Shown piece by piece: positions 9,080 to 21,316 of a stretch of DNA of 64,000 nt. Every line of letters begins with the position of its first letter. Within the stretch, counting starts at the first letter, position 1. Source of the stretch: Sphingorhabdus sp. SMR4y (GTDB lineage: Bacteria; Pseudomonadota; Alphaproteobacteria; Sphingomonadales; Sphingomonadaceae); assembly GCF_002218195.1 (NCBI RefSeq), contig NZ_CP022336.1, forward strand, positions 1,917,001 to 1,981,000, read 5' to 3'. Position numbers and translations under genes: made by a program. A model generated the notes under the pieces. The model was not told the origin of the DNA. It saw only the letters and a list, made by a program, of their open reading frames with translations, and did not search any database.

Positions 9080-9430
9080 TTAGATCGAGAAGCTGGAGCC
9101 ACAGCCGCAACCGGACGCCGCGTTGGGATTGGTCACCTGAAAAGCGCTGCCACCGAGCGACTCGACAAAGTCGACCGCGCTGCCGCGCACCAGATCGAGA
9201 CTGATTTCATCGACAACCAGAGTGACACCGGATTCTTCTACCGCAATATCGTCCTCTTCAATATTGTCTGCCAAGCCGAAGCGATATTGGAAACCGGAGC
9301 AGCCGCCGCCTTCTACAGCCAGCCGCAAAATGGCTGCCTTGCCCTGTTTTTCGGCAATGGCCGCGACGCGTTTTGCGGCGTTGGGCGTCAGGACAATATC
9401 CTGTTCGGTGGTTGCGAGCAGTTGGTTCAT
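9080..9430 (-). CDS. erpA: A-type iron-sulfur cluster carrier/insertion protein
   Basis: A 116-residue HesB/IscA-family protein that carries [Fe-S] clusters to apoproteins. The three conserved cysteines are present: GGGCSGFQY in the middle and SGCGCGSSF at the C-terminus. The start used is the ATG at 9430 (NQLLATTEQDIVL); an upstream extension in frame has no family similarity. ErpA is the best match by general features, but IscA/SufA paralogues are alike, so the symbol is tentative. It lies between an M23 peptidase gene and xthA on the same strand. Confidence 0.87.
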   Translation of the reverse strand: MNQLLATTEQDIVLTPNAAKRVAAIAEKQGKAAILRLAVEGGGCSGFQYRFGLADNIEEDDIAVEESGVTLVVDEISLDLVRGSAVDFVESLGGSAFQVTNPNAASGCGCGSSFSI

Positions 9431-9521
9431 AATATGTAGATAGGGAGAATCAAAAGGAGCGGCAAGCCTTAAGCTTTGACCGCTCCCTGATGCACCCTCT
9501 CCCAAAGGTATGAAATTCGTC

Positions 9522-10217
9522 TTATTCCGCGGGACCGCCCAATGCAACGCCGGAATTCAGCTTCTGCGCAATCAGGAAATCATTCGATTGCATGAAGGGA
9601 ATGGGATTGACCGCTTCGCCGGCGATCCGCACTTCATAATGCAGGTGGCTACCGGTGGAACGGCCGGTCGAGCCCATGAAACCGATCAGGTCGCCGCTCT
9701 TGACGCGGGCATTGGCTTCTACGTTGAGCCGCGACATATGACCGTAGCGGGTCTGGATGCCGTTACCATGGTTGATTTCTATATATTTGCCATAGCCGCC
9801 CAGCCATTGTGCGCGACCGACAATGCCATCAGCTGTGGCGTAAATCGGTGTGCCGATCGGGCCGGCCATATCGAGACCCTTGTGGTTGGCGCGGCGGCCC
9901 TTGAAAGGGTCAGAGCGGAAACCGTAGGAACTGGTCAATGTGAAGTCTTTTACCGGCTTGCGGGAAGGAATGGTCAATTTGACCTCTTCTTTCTTCCCTT
10001 GCCCACTCCACTTGTCGAAAATCAGTTTGAAAGCGGGGTCAGATTCACCAAGCGCGCTCTCCGCTGCCTGGCTTTTGAGAACATCTACCGGGATACTGGC
10101 GTCTGCCGCTTCTTCAGCGGATGCAGCGGTGGAAAAAATCATTGCCGATCCGAGAAGGGCAACCGCTGTGATCTTGCTCACAGATTTCTTAAACAAAACT
10201 ACTATGTTTTCGGTCAT
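9522..10217 (-). CDS. M23 family LytM-type metallopeptidase
   Basis: A 231-residue periplasmic peptidoglycan hydrolase or hydrolase activator. An N-terminal signal segment ends near STAASA-E (about residue 34). The LytM core contains SSYGFRSDPF, the zinc ligands in NHKGLDMAG (H112, D116), and the second pair in SGSHLHYEV (H191, H193), so the catalytic site looks complete. There is no LysM or coiled-coil region, so it is a compact enzyme. The C-terminal tail (QSNDFLIAQKLNSG) is typical of sphingomonad copies. It is the first gene of the run leading to erpA and xthA. Confidence 0.9.
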   Translation of the reverse strand: MTENIVVLFKKSVSKITAVALLGSAMIFSTAASAEEAADASIPVDVLKSQAAESALGESDPAFKLIFDKWSGQGKKEEVKLTIPSRKPVKDFTLTSSYGFRSDPFKGRRANHKGLDMAGPIGTPIYATADGIVGRAQWLGGYGKYIEINHGNGIQTRYGHMSRLNVEANARVKSGDLIGFMGSTGRSTGSHLHYEVRIAGEAVNPIPFMQSNDFLIAQKLNSGVALGGPAE

Positions 10218-10324
10218 AAAATGAACGAACCTTTATTTGCGACCCATGAAATCCATGGCTTGAAATTTTTGGCGGAACCTTCGCCCCCGTTGTGCGTTTA
10301 CGGGTGTAAATTCATATGGGTTAA

Positions 10325-11122
10325 TTATTCAATGCCAGAATAATATTCTCGGGTCAGACCGGCTGTCTGGCGCGCTGAGTCGTTAAATGGAGGCTTCAAG
10401 CCGCCTTTGAAGTGGGTTTTTACGAGATTTTTCCAATGCGTATGCGGGGGCTGATTGGCTTTTCTGCAGACATATTCGAACCACTTCGTGCCAAATGACA
10501 CATGGACGATTTCATCATTATAGATTCGGTGCAGCACTTTTGCCGTCAGATTATCCCCCTGCTGCCTGAACCGCTCGACGGTTTCCAGCGTCACATCCAG
10601 TCCCCTTGCCTCGAGCACCATCGGGACGATCGCCAGCCGGGCCGAAACATCATGAGCGGTATTTTTGGCACTGTCCCAGAGCCCGTCATGCGCCGGAAGC
10701 GCACCGTAAAAGCTGCCATGGTCCCGCAATCTGCGGTCCAGCAGAGCGAAATGCATTGCTTCTTCGGTGCCGACCCGCATCCAGTCGTCGGTAAATTCGC
10801 GCGGAAATTGCCCGCCGAACCGCCCGATCATGTCGAAAGCGAGATCAATCGCGACAAATTCGATATGGGCCAGCGCGTGGATCAGGGCGATTCTGCGGGC
10901 CACTGAAGTTCCCTTGCCCCGCCGCGGCATGTCGCGCGGGCGCATCAGGACCGGATGTTCGGGACGCGCCGGCATGTCCGGCATCGCTTCACCAAATCCG
11001 TATGCGAGCCACCCCAGCCGCCATTCCCTGGCCGCATGGCGCGCAGCCATTACCTTGGCGCGCGGATCGGCGGTTTGCAGCACGCGCACCACCGCTGTGC
11101 CGACATCTGGCTGTCCGGTCAT
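10325..11122 (-). CDS. DUF455 ferritin-like protein
   Basis: A 265-residue protein of the DUF455 family, a ferritin-like four-helix protein with probable di-metal ligands. The helices carry LIHALAHIEFVAIDLAFD (first E/H pair), GTEEAMHFALLDRRL (second), MVLEARGLDVT, and YNDEIVHVSFGTKWFE (last E/H pair). This matches the ExxH pattern of a di-iron site. The function of the family is not known. It follows the peroxiredoxin gene by 17 nt on the same strand and so ends the tgt-glnE-bcp operon, a setting that hints at oxidative or iron metabolism. Confidence 0.8.
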   Translation of the reverse strand: MTGQPDVGTAVVRVLQTADPRAKVMAARHAAREWRLGWLAYGFGEAMPDMPARPEHPVLMRPRDMPRRGKGTSVARRIALIHALAHIEFVAIDLAFDMIGRFGGQFPREFTDDWMRVGTEEAMHFALLDRRLRDHGSFYGALPAHDGLWDSAKNTAHDVSARLAIVPMVLEARGLDVTLETVERFRQQGDNLTAKVLHRIYNDEIVHVSFGTKWFEYVCRKANQPPHTHWKNLVKTHFKGGLKPPFNDSARQTAGLTREYYSGIE

Positions 11123-11139
11123 TTTTCTGGCGCTCTAAG

Positions 11140-11597
11140 CTAAGCGGCCTGCACCGCAGCCAGAACCTCTTCTGCATGGCCCTTGACCTTCACCTTTGGC
11201 CAGGCCTGGAGCACGGTGCCGTCGGGACCGATCAAAAAAGTCGAACGGATGATCCCCATGAAGGTCTTGCCGTACATTTTCTTTTCCGCCCAGACGCCGA
11301 TTTTTTCCAGAAATTCGGTACTTTCATCGGATGCAATGTCGACGGTCAGTTCCTGCTTGTTGATAAAATTCTGCTGCCGCTTCGGCGAATCCGCCGACAT
11401 CCCCAGAACCGCTGCACCGGCTTTTTCAAATTCCGGGAGCAGCGCAGAAAAATCCTTCGATTCCGTCGTGCAGCCCGGTGTGCTGGCTTTCGGATAGAAA
11501 AACAGCACCAGTTTTTTGCCGGCATAGTCGGAAATCTTCACCGGACTGCCATCCGGTGCCACCAGTTCCATGTCCGGAATTTTATCGCCCACATCGA

Positions 11598-11601
<4 letters not shown>
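11140..11601 (-). CDS. bcp: thiol peroxidase of the PrxQ/Bcp type
   Basis: A 153-residue peroxiredoxin that reduces hydroperoxides. The peroxidatic site is FFYPKASTPGCTTES (Cys near residue 46), and the TPGC context is standard. The resolving cysteine found five residues later in many Bcp proteins is absent (the segment continues TTESKDFS), so this is a one-cysteine version. The end of the protein (AEEVLAAVQAA) is a normal Bcp helix. Its ATG overlaps the glnE stop by 4 nt. Confidence 0.9.
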
Positions 11602-15463
<3,862 letters not shown>

Positions 15464-15601
15464 TCACGTTGAGACCGGATGCGACGGTCATGATTTTGTG
15501 TTTGCCTGCTGTTGGTGTAACCAATGGTCCGTCCTGTTCGAATATTTCGACATCTGTGCAGGATGGAGGCAGATTCTCAAAGACCTAATCGGGAGTAATT
15601 T

Positions 15602-15961
15602 ATGACAAATGCAGCAAAACTTGGTTCCGCAGCAACCGCATTGATTGCGGCCGCTGCTCTTTCCGCCTGCTCCGGCGGCAATAGTGAGGCAGCCAGCGAA
15701 GGCGCGGAGGCAACAAGCAGCGAAGTGACCGAAGTCGCCGCAGCGGATCAGGAAAAATGCTATGGCATCGCCCTGGCCGGTCAGAATGATTGCAAGGCCG
15801 GTGAAGGGACAACCTGTGCCGGCACCTCGGTCCTCGATTACCAGGGCAATGCCTGGAAAAACACCGATGTCGGCGAATGCGAAGCGATGGGCGGCTCGCT
15901 CACCGAAGTCGCCGACAATGACCCACCGGTCGCACCAGCCGCGGCACCGGCTGAAGGCTGA
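15602..15961 (+). CDS. DUF2282 (bufferin-like) lipoprotein, orphan
   Basis: A 119-residue protein. The N-terminus is a lipoprotein signal with lipobox LSAC (Cys23), followed by a Ser/Ala/Glu-rich linker (about 24-50). The rest is a DUF2282-like domain with four cysteines: EKCYGIA (C53), QNDCKAG (C64), GTTCAG (C72) and GECEAMGG (C93). DUF2282 includes BufA1 bufferins, modified peptides that bind copper after processing by BufB (DUF692) and BufC. Neither partner is nearby. A GGGAG ribosome site precedes the ATG and a good terminator follows. Membrane anchoring plus a linker differs from the usual secreted precursor. Confidence 0.75.
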   Translation: MTNAAKLGSAATALIAAAALSACSGGNSEAASEGAEATSSEVTEVAAADQEKCYGIALAGQNDCKAGEGTTCAGTSVLDYQGNAWKNTDVGECEAMGGSLTEVADNDPPVAPAAAPAEG

Positions 15962-15984
15962 GACTGTCCAACAACAGACAAGAA

Positions 15985-16012
15985 GGGGCGGCCCGCAAGG
16001 ACCGCCCTTTTT
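15985..16012 (+). terminator. intrinsic terminator after the DUF2282 gene
   Basis: A GC-rich hairpin with outer stem GGGCGG/CCGCCC (one bulged A inside) and loop CGCAA is followed directly by TTTTT. It lies 24 nt after the stop at 15961, so the DUF2282 lipoprotein is a single-gene transcript. Confidence 0.8.
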
Positions 16013-16032
16013 CATCTTTGCAAATCCGGCAG

Positions 16033-16677
16033 CTATTTAATCAAGCGACGGCGATAGCTGCTCGCCGCTCGGCGAATATGTCCATTGGCGATGGCGCCGG
16101 CCCATTCCACCTCCCGCATCTCGAACGCTGCGATAAAGTCACGATGATCGCGCTGGCTCTGCCGCGCATCTTCCAGCAGATAATGCTCCGCAGTCTGGTG
16201 AATGATAACCTGGCTGACGACTAGCTTCAGCATCTGATCAAGATGGTCGGAACAGGCCGCCTTGACCATAGTATTATGGAACCGTCTATTCCCTTCGACA
16301 AAGCCGGAAACGTCAAAACCGGCAGAATTCTCGATGCTGTTTTCGATAAAATCAAGATGCGTTTTCAGTTCATCCAGCTGCTCGGCCGTGATGAATCGTG
16401 CCGTGCGCTTGGCGCAATACATTTCCAGTATCGCGCGAAGTTCAAACAGGTCATCGATACCGCTGCTGGACCAATGGGGAACGAGAACGCGGTTCGTCTC
16501 CGTCCGTTGCAGCAAGATTTCCGATACCAGTCTGGTAATAGCCTCCCTGACAGGCGTTCGTGACACACCGCAATAGTCGGCAAATTCGTTTTCTGTAACG
16601 AACTCACCCGCTTTGAAATCCCCGTTCAAAATTCCGGCCCGAATAGTTGAATAGGCTTTTTGAGAGGAGTTTGACAT
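16033..16677 (-). CDS. GntR family regulator, FCD type
   Basis: A 214-residue transcription factor. The N-terminal winged helix has KAYSTIRAGILNGDFKAGE and the recognition part FADYCGVSRTPVREAITRL; the C-terminal FCD domain carries metal-ligand-type residues in GNRRFHNTMVKAAC and VIIHQTAEHY. FCD-type GntR proteins usually sense small organic acids and repress catabolic genes. The ATG at 16677 is chosen; a 14-codon longer reading has no ribosome site either. It is adjacent to a TonB receptor gene and close to the methyltransferase/RutA-like operon, whose promoter region has GntR-like palindromes, so it is probably their regulator. Confidence 0.85.
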   Translation of the reverse strand: MSNSSQKAYSTIRAGILNGDFKAGEFVTENEFADYCGVSRTPVREAITRLVSEILLQRTETNRVLVPHWSSSGIDDLFELRAILEMYCAKRTARFITAEQLDELKTHLDFIENSIENSAGFDVSGFVEGNRRFHNTMVKAACSDHLDQMLKLVVSQVIIHQTAEHYLLEDARQSQRDHRDFIAAFEMREVEWAGAIANGHIRRAASSYRRRLIK

Positions 16678-16805
16678 ATAAAGTCCAGCTGGTGGGCAAG
16701 TAACGCAAGCATTACCCAAAATTGGCTAAATATCTACCGCGATGCTTGAAAGGAACTATCTCTTAAGTGCATTTCACAGGCGACTTTGATCCAAGCCAGT
16801 AGCCT

Positions 16806-16822
16806 CATATTCTTAGAATATG
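16806..16822. promoter_or_regulatory. perfect 17 bp palindrome upstream of the GntR gene
   Basis: CATATTCTTAGAATATG has 8 bp arms that are exact inverted copies around one central base. It lies about 130 bp upstream of the GntR start on that gene's coding strand. It may be an operator for this or another regulator; it differs from the TTGT-N2-ACAA sites at 19495 and 19634. Confidence 0.45.
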
Positions 16823-16887
16823 CATTGCTCAACTCTTCCTCGCACCGTCCGACGAAAATGAGGCTTGACCCAAAGTGCCCTGCAAAC

Positions 16888-16918
16888 GGCAGCCTGCGGT
16901 CGAAAACGCAGACTGCCG
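16888..16918 (-). terminator. stem-loop after the TonB receptor gene
   Basis: Inverted arms CGGCAGTCTGCG and CGCAGGCTGCCG (one mismatch) with loop TTTTCGAC on the minus strand lie just after the receptor stop. The T-run is weak (TTTG), so it may be a processing or rho-assisted terminator. Confidence 0.5.
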
Positions 16919-16927
16919 ATCCAGTCC

Positions 16928-19420
16928 CTAGAAATCGAAGCCGAATTCAACACCGATCTGCCTGAGCGAACCTGGCGTTGAGAAGGATCCCCCGAATTCC
17001 GGCGCAGGAATAACCTCTTCGAGATAGTGTTTCTTGAACAGGTTGTTAGCAAATGCCGTCAGCCGCCAGCGGTCAGACTTGATCCCGGCACGAAGATTTA
17101 CAATCCCATAGGCGTCCCGTTGTGTTTTGGAATAGTCGGCTATCCCGGCACCGGGGATGATCAAATCAAATACGGTCCGCACCTGCTGATCCTGGACGAC
17201 ATGGAACCATGTCGGACCCGTCAGGCGATAATCTGCCTTGAAGGTAAAATCCAGACTATCATTGATCGGTTGCTCGATCAGGAAGCCGGCATTCAGGGTA
17301 TAGTCCGCGGAATAGGGAGCCTTGTTTCCGACGGTGTTCGTCCGTGCGGAATTGCGCTTGATCTCGCTGTCCAGAATATTGCCGCCAATGTTGATGGTGA
17401 AACCTGGCGTCACTTTGTAATTAATGCCCAGCTCGGCACCGTATAGTTCCACTTTGTCTATATTCGAAACCACGCGCAGCAACCCGAATGTTCCGGTAAA
17501 AAATTCGAAAAACTGCATGCCATTTACGATATTGCGGTAGACAGCACCGGAGACCTGCAAATCTCCGTCAAGCGCGTTGAGCTTGAAACCAAGCTCCATC
17601 GCCTCGGATTTTTCCTTCTGATATTCGTCGTTCACGCCGATATCGCTACCCAGCGCGAGCACCGGGTCATTGAAGAAGGTTTCTATCACGGCTTCGCTGC
17701 CCTGGCTGTTGAAACCACCGGCTTTGAAACCGACGCCATAATCTGCATAGACGCTGAAGTCGGGTGTCACGGCATAGCGTAGCGTCACTTTTGGCTGTAA
17801 TTGCTGATATACACGCGACTTGGAAACCAATGTACCACTGCCAAAATCATAGCCCGGATTGATCGAGCGAGTCGGATCGATCGGATCAGGCAGATTGGGT
17901 ACAAGCGGATTCACTCTCCGTTCCTCCCGATCAAAACGCAACGCGCCCGCCACTGTGAATTCTGGCGTCACTTCATATTCAAGCGAACCGAAGCCTGCAA
18001 ACACGTTGGTCAGCAGCTGGTCATCAAATAATTGCGAGGTCGGGTTTGCTGAACCGGGAAGGTTCAACAGCGTATCCAGCACAACCCCGCCGGTGTCCTC
18101 GTTCACCGCGACGCCGTAGTGACGGTCAATGTGCAGATAATATGCGCCTAAAGACCATTGCAAAGGCGAACTGCCGGTCGAAACCAACCGCAGTTCCGCA
18201 CTGATATCGCGCTGATCCCGCACGGTGACCTGTATCCCGTCACATGTCGTGGGAGAGAAGGCACCCAAAATCGAGTCGCCCGGGGTTGGTGCGAGAATCA
18301 GGGGTGATTGCAGGGTCGCCCCGCTGGCAAACAAATTTGCGACAGAGTTGATACAGGACGCTTGCCCGTTGAATCTGCCAAGGCCAGCAGCCGTCGCATC
18401 ACCCGTCAATGTCTCGTCAATATCGGAAAATGACGCCCAGCCGGTCAGTTTTGCAGAATCGAACTCATAGTCGAATTTCAACGAAGCTTCGATCGTGCGC
18501 TGGTTATTAATATTGGGAACGTTGCGCAGGAACGTAAAGCGATGGTCGTTAACATCCTTGAAAAAATCGGGATTGCCGAACGCCGCCGCGAAGGTCGGCA
18601 AAGCGAAGACAGGCTCGAATTTAAGCGAAGCCGACTTCAGTTTCCCATATCGTGCTTTGGCGTCGATTTGCAGATCATCAGAGGCCTGGGCGAAAATGCG
18701 GCCGCCGATACTCCATTCTCGCAAGTTATCGACCGTCTTGCCCTGTGTACGGGGGTCGAAACCTGTATTTTCATAAAAACCGTCCGTATGCCGATATCTA
18801 CCGTATACCACAGCGCCGATATCATCGGTAAGGGGTCCGGAAATAGAGGCTTCGCCGAGTTGGCTGTCCTGTGTGGCCACAGAGACCTTGCCCGAGACCG
18901 CCAGATAATCTGACGGCTTTTTGGTCGTCAGGACAATAGCGCCTGCCGTAGCTCCGCGTCCATAATAGGCACCTTGTGGCCCCTTGAGAACTTCGAACTG
19001 CTCCATCACGCCTTGATATTGCGTGACGGCGGCAGTGTTTGTTTTCAGAATACCGTCGACAACCAGTGCGACATTATTTTCAGCGTCACGCGCACCGTTG
19101 ACTCCGCGGATGTTGATCTGCGCATCGCCGGCCTGTGCGGCATTTGACACGATCGTTACCCCGGGTGTGAAGGCGATAGCCTGCTCCATCGTAGCGATGC
19201 CGGAATCTGCGAGATTTTCTGCGGTCAGGACGGATACAGATGCCGGCACGTCGTTCAAACTTTCGCTTTGGCGCCTCGCGGTCACGGTGATGATTCCATC
19301 GTCAGACAACCGCTCCTCCGATGCCGCCGATTCCGTCACTTGCTGAGCCTGGAGCGGCGTGATCCCCAGAAAAGGAATCGCAGCGACTCCGGCCAAAAAT
19401 AGCGAATGCTTCAAACGCAT
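16928..19420 (-). CDS. TonB-dependent outer-membrane receptor
   Basis: An 830-residue receptor that imports a ligand across the outer membrane using TonB energy. After a signal peptide (FLAGVAAIPFLGITPLQA-Q) there is a TonB-box-like IITVTARR, then the plug domain (VPASVSVLTAENLADSG, then YQGVMEQFEVLKGPQGAYYG), then the long beta-barrel ending in IGVEFGFDF with the terminal aromatic. The ATG at 19420 has AAGGGGG 7 nt upstream. The ligand is unknown. It is divergent from the methyltransferase/RutA-like operon and next to the GntR gene, so it is probably the uptake channel for that pathway's substrate. Confidence 0.9.
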   Translation of the reverse strand: MRLKHSLFLAGVAAIPFLGITPLQAQQVTESAASEERLSDDGIITVTARRQSESLNDVPASVSVLTAENLADSGIATMEQAIAFTPGVTIVSNAAQAGDAQINIRGVNGARDAENNVALVVDGILKTNTAAVTQYQGVMEQFEVLKGPQGAYYGRGATAGAIVLTTKKPSDYLAVSGKVSVATQDSQLGEASISGPLTDDIGAVVYGRYRHTDGFYENTGFDPRTQGKTVDNLREWSIGGRIFAQASDDLQIDAKARYGKLKSASLKFEPVFALPTFAAAFGNPDFFKDVNDHRFTFLRNVPNINNQRTIEASLKFDYEFDSAKLTGWASFSDIDETLTGDATAAGLGRFNGQASCINSVANLFASGATLQSPLILAPTPGDSILGAFSPTTCDGIQVTVRDQRDISAELRLVSTGSSPLQWSLGAYYLHIDRHYGVAVNEDTGGVVLDTLLNLPGSANPTSQLFDDQLLTNVFAGFGSLEYEVTPEFTVAGALRFDREERRVNPLVPNLPDPIDPTRSINPGYDFGSGTLVSKSRVYQQLQPKVTLRYAVTPDFSVYADYGVGFKAGGFNSQGSEAVIETFFNDPVLALGSDIGVNDEYQKEKSEAMELGFKLNALDGDLQVSGAVYRNIVNGMQFFEFFTGTFGLLRVVSNIDKVELYGAELGINYKVTPGFTINIGGNILDSEIKRNSARTNTVGNKAPYSADYTLNAGFLIEQPINDSLDFTFKADYRLTGPTWFHVVQDQQVRTVFDLIIPGAGIADYSKTQRDAYGIVNLRAGIKSDRWRLTAFANNLFKKHYLEEVIPAPEFGGSFSTPGSLRQIGVEFGFDF

Positions 19421-19494
19421 GAATATACCCCCTTCAAAATTTTGTCCCCGTCTGTTCGAATCGAACCATGCAAAACTGCACCAAAGAGAATTTT

Positions 19495-19504
19495 TTGTAT
19501 ACAT
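19495..19504. promoter_or_regulatory. GntR-like half-perfect operator TTGTATACAT
   Basis: TTGT-AT-ACAT lies 75 bp upstream of the TonB receptor start on the receptor side of the divergent intergenic region. It shares spacing and arms with the site at 19634. TTGT-N2-ACAA-type palindromes fit GntR-family binding sites. Confidence 0.45.
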
Positions 19505-19633
19505 AAATTTTCAATGCCGCCAAATCGACGCCATGGATCGCCCTTACCCCCATCGCGAGAACGCGAGTTAATCACATTTTATGGGCAGGATACGCGCCTG
19601 AGAGAAAAAGAACATCCGATCTGGACAATTTTA

Positions 19634-19643
19634 TTGTACACAA
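19634..19643. promoter_or_regulatory. GntR-like operator TTGTACACAA
   Basis: TTGT-AC-ACAA, embedded in ATTGTACACAAT, lies 41 bp upstream of the methyltransferase start, where a repressor would block the promoter. A related site near the divergent receptor gene suggests one regulator controls both, most simply the FCD-type GntR protein at 16033-16677. Confidence 0.5.
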
Positions 19644-19683
19644 TATACTGGCTGAGCAGAAGATCCTGAAGGGGGATGCGAAT

Positions 19684-20883
19684 ATGACCTATCAAGACAA
19701 TGGCGAACAATTACGCCACCCGATGCTCATCCAGAACACGGCAGATGAATTATCAAGACAGGAATTTGTCAAAAGTCTCAAATTACATCTTGCAACCAGC
19801 ATATCGCCAGGCGTCAAAGACGCTCTTGACGGCCAGGCCAGCAAAAAATTTGCCAAGAAGAACGGCTCCCCGCCATCGACGATGAAAGAGGTCCGTCACG
19901 CGATTTCCGACCATCCCTATTTCCGCTTCTGGAGCGCAATGTTGCGTAACAGCCAGGAAATGATGTGGCGGTCGGTTCAGATACCGGCGGAACGCCAAGT
20001 GTCGGACATCAACAAACAGGCCTCGGCACCTCCGGCAGCTGGCGGATCACTGACCTTGGACCCCGAGCTGGAAATTCCTGCCTATCATCGATCCGTCGAC
20101 ATTCACTGCATGCCCGGCGGCTATCACACAGAATTTACGGAGAATGACGCCACCAACGGAGCTTTGTACGACAGGGCAGTATATATATACGCCATGGGCC
20201 GGATGGGCGGAATGAATTCCGACATTGGTGACACAACGATTGCCTTTCTCAAAGAACGCTTTCCCGACTTCAAACCCGAACGGATATTGGACCTTGGCTG
20301 TACGGTCGGTCACTCGACTCTGCCATATTGCGACGCATGGGAAGATGCGGCAGTGCATGCCATTGATGTCGGCGCACCCGTTTTACGCTACGCTCATGCC
20401 CGGGCCGAATCCTTAGGCAAGGCCGTCCATTTCAGTCAGCAAAATGCCGAATCCACGAGTTTCCCCAGCGGTCATTTCGACCTCATTGTGAGCCATATTC
20501 TTGTTCATGAAACAAGCAACAAGGCCATTCGCAACATCATGCGCGAAGCCCATCGTCTGTTGCGGCCAGGGGGAATAATCATCCATGCGGAGACGCCTCC
20601 CTTTCGAGACCTGCCGGCCTACGACGCTTTCATGCTGGATTGGGACACGCGGAACAATAACGAACCTTATTGGCACGCCAGTCATGAAATTGAAGCTAGG
20701 GCGATCGCCGCTGAAACCGGATTTGATCCGGAACTTGCGTTCGAAGCCTATCAGCCGAGCGCGTTCGATACCGCCGAAGCCAAACGCCTGAACATATTCC
20801 AGGGCGGTGATTTCGGCGGCGGCGGCGCTTGGTGGCTCTGGGGTGTCCAAAAGCCCGCAGATCAGACAGGAGGAATGCTCTGA
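19684..20883 (+). CDS. class I SAM-dependent methyltransferase
   Basis: A 399-residue enzyme. The N-terminal ~130 residues form a mostly helical region of unknown role (EFVKSLKLHLATSISPG, then HPYFRFWSAMLRNSQEMMWRS). The Rossmann methyltransferase core follows: motif I ILDLGCTVGH (201-210), an acidic residue in VHAIDVG, FDLIVSHILVHE, and LLRPGGIIIHAE (post-II/III). SD AAGGGGG lies about 10 nt before the ATG. It is the first gene of an operon with a small unknown protein (coupled by TGATG) and a RutA-like flavin monooxygenase. The substrate is unknown. Confidence 0.82.
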   Translation: MTYQDNGEQLRHPMLIQNTADELSRQEFVKSLKLHLATSISPGVKDALDGQASKKFAKKNGSPPSTMKEVRHAISDHPYFRFWSAMLRNSQEMMWRSVQIPAERQVSDINKQASAPPAAGGSLTLDPELEIPAYHRSVDIHCMPGGYHTEFTENDATNGALYDRAVYIYAMGRMGGMNSDIGDTTIAFLKERFPDFKPERILDLGCTVGHSTLPYCDAWEDAAVHAIDVGAPVLRYAHARAESLGKAVHFSQQNAESTSFPSGHFDLIVSHILVHETSNKAIRNIMREAHRLLRPGGIIIHAETPPFRDLPAYDAFMLDWDTRNNNEPYWHASHEIEARAIAAETGFDPELAFEAYQPSAFDTAEAKRLNIFQGGDFGGGGAWWLWGVQKPADQTGGML

Positions 20884-21254
20884 TGAACAATCCCGTCCAA
20901 CTGCAGCGTAAAGCCCGTGGAGAACGTCCGAAATATTTCGAAGACCCGGCCATCGACAAAGTGCTTTCGATCACCCTGGCGCTGGCTGGCGAAGTCGCTG
21001 TGCTGCGGGACCATATCGATAGTATGGAACGGCTGCTGGAAACCGATGGCACAATCGACCGGGAGGCGCTTCATGCATTCTCCCCGGACCGACAGACCCG
21101 GGAAGAGCGCGATGCTTGGCGCGATGAATTTCTGTCCACAATCTTGCGATGCGTGCACGAAGAACGCGAGGCACTTGCAGAGGAAGCGTCCTCCGGCTCT
21201 GCCAAAAGCATTTCCACTTATGATGATGCGGTCGACCTGGTCGAGACCGCCTGA
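20883..21254 (+). CDS. small acidic protein of unknown function in the RutA-like operon
   Basis: A 123-residue soluble protein with no family I recognise. It is rich in Glu, Asp and Arg and predicted to be helical, with a middle stretch VLSITLALAGEVAVLRDHIDSMERLLE (shown here by its ends: VLSITLALAG ... ERLLE) that could form an amphipathic or coiled-coil helix. Its ATG overlaps the methyltransferase stop (TGATG), so the two proteins are made together and may act as partners. It may be an accessory subunit or a scaffold, but this is only inferred from coupling. Confidence 0.7.
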   Translation: MNNPVQLQRKARGERPKYFEDPAIDKVLSITLALAGEVAVLRDHIDSMERLLETDGTIDREALHAFSPDRQTREERDAWRDEFLSTILRCVHEEREALAEEASSGSAKSISTYDDAVDLVETA

Positions 21255-21316
21255 TTGAACAGGACTTGCCAGAGCGTATCACAGGTACGGGATATTTTTG
21301 ATAACGGGGTACAGAT

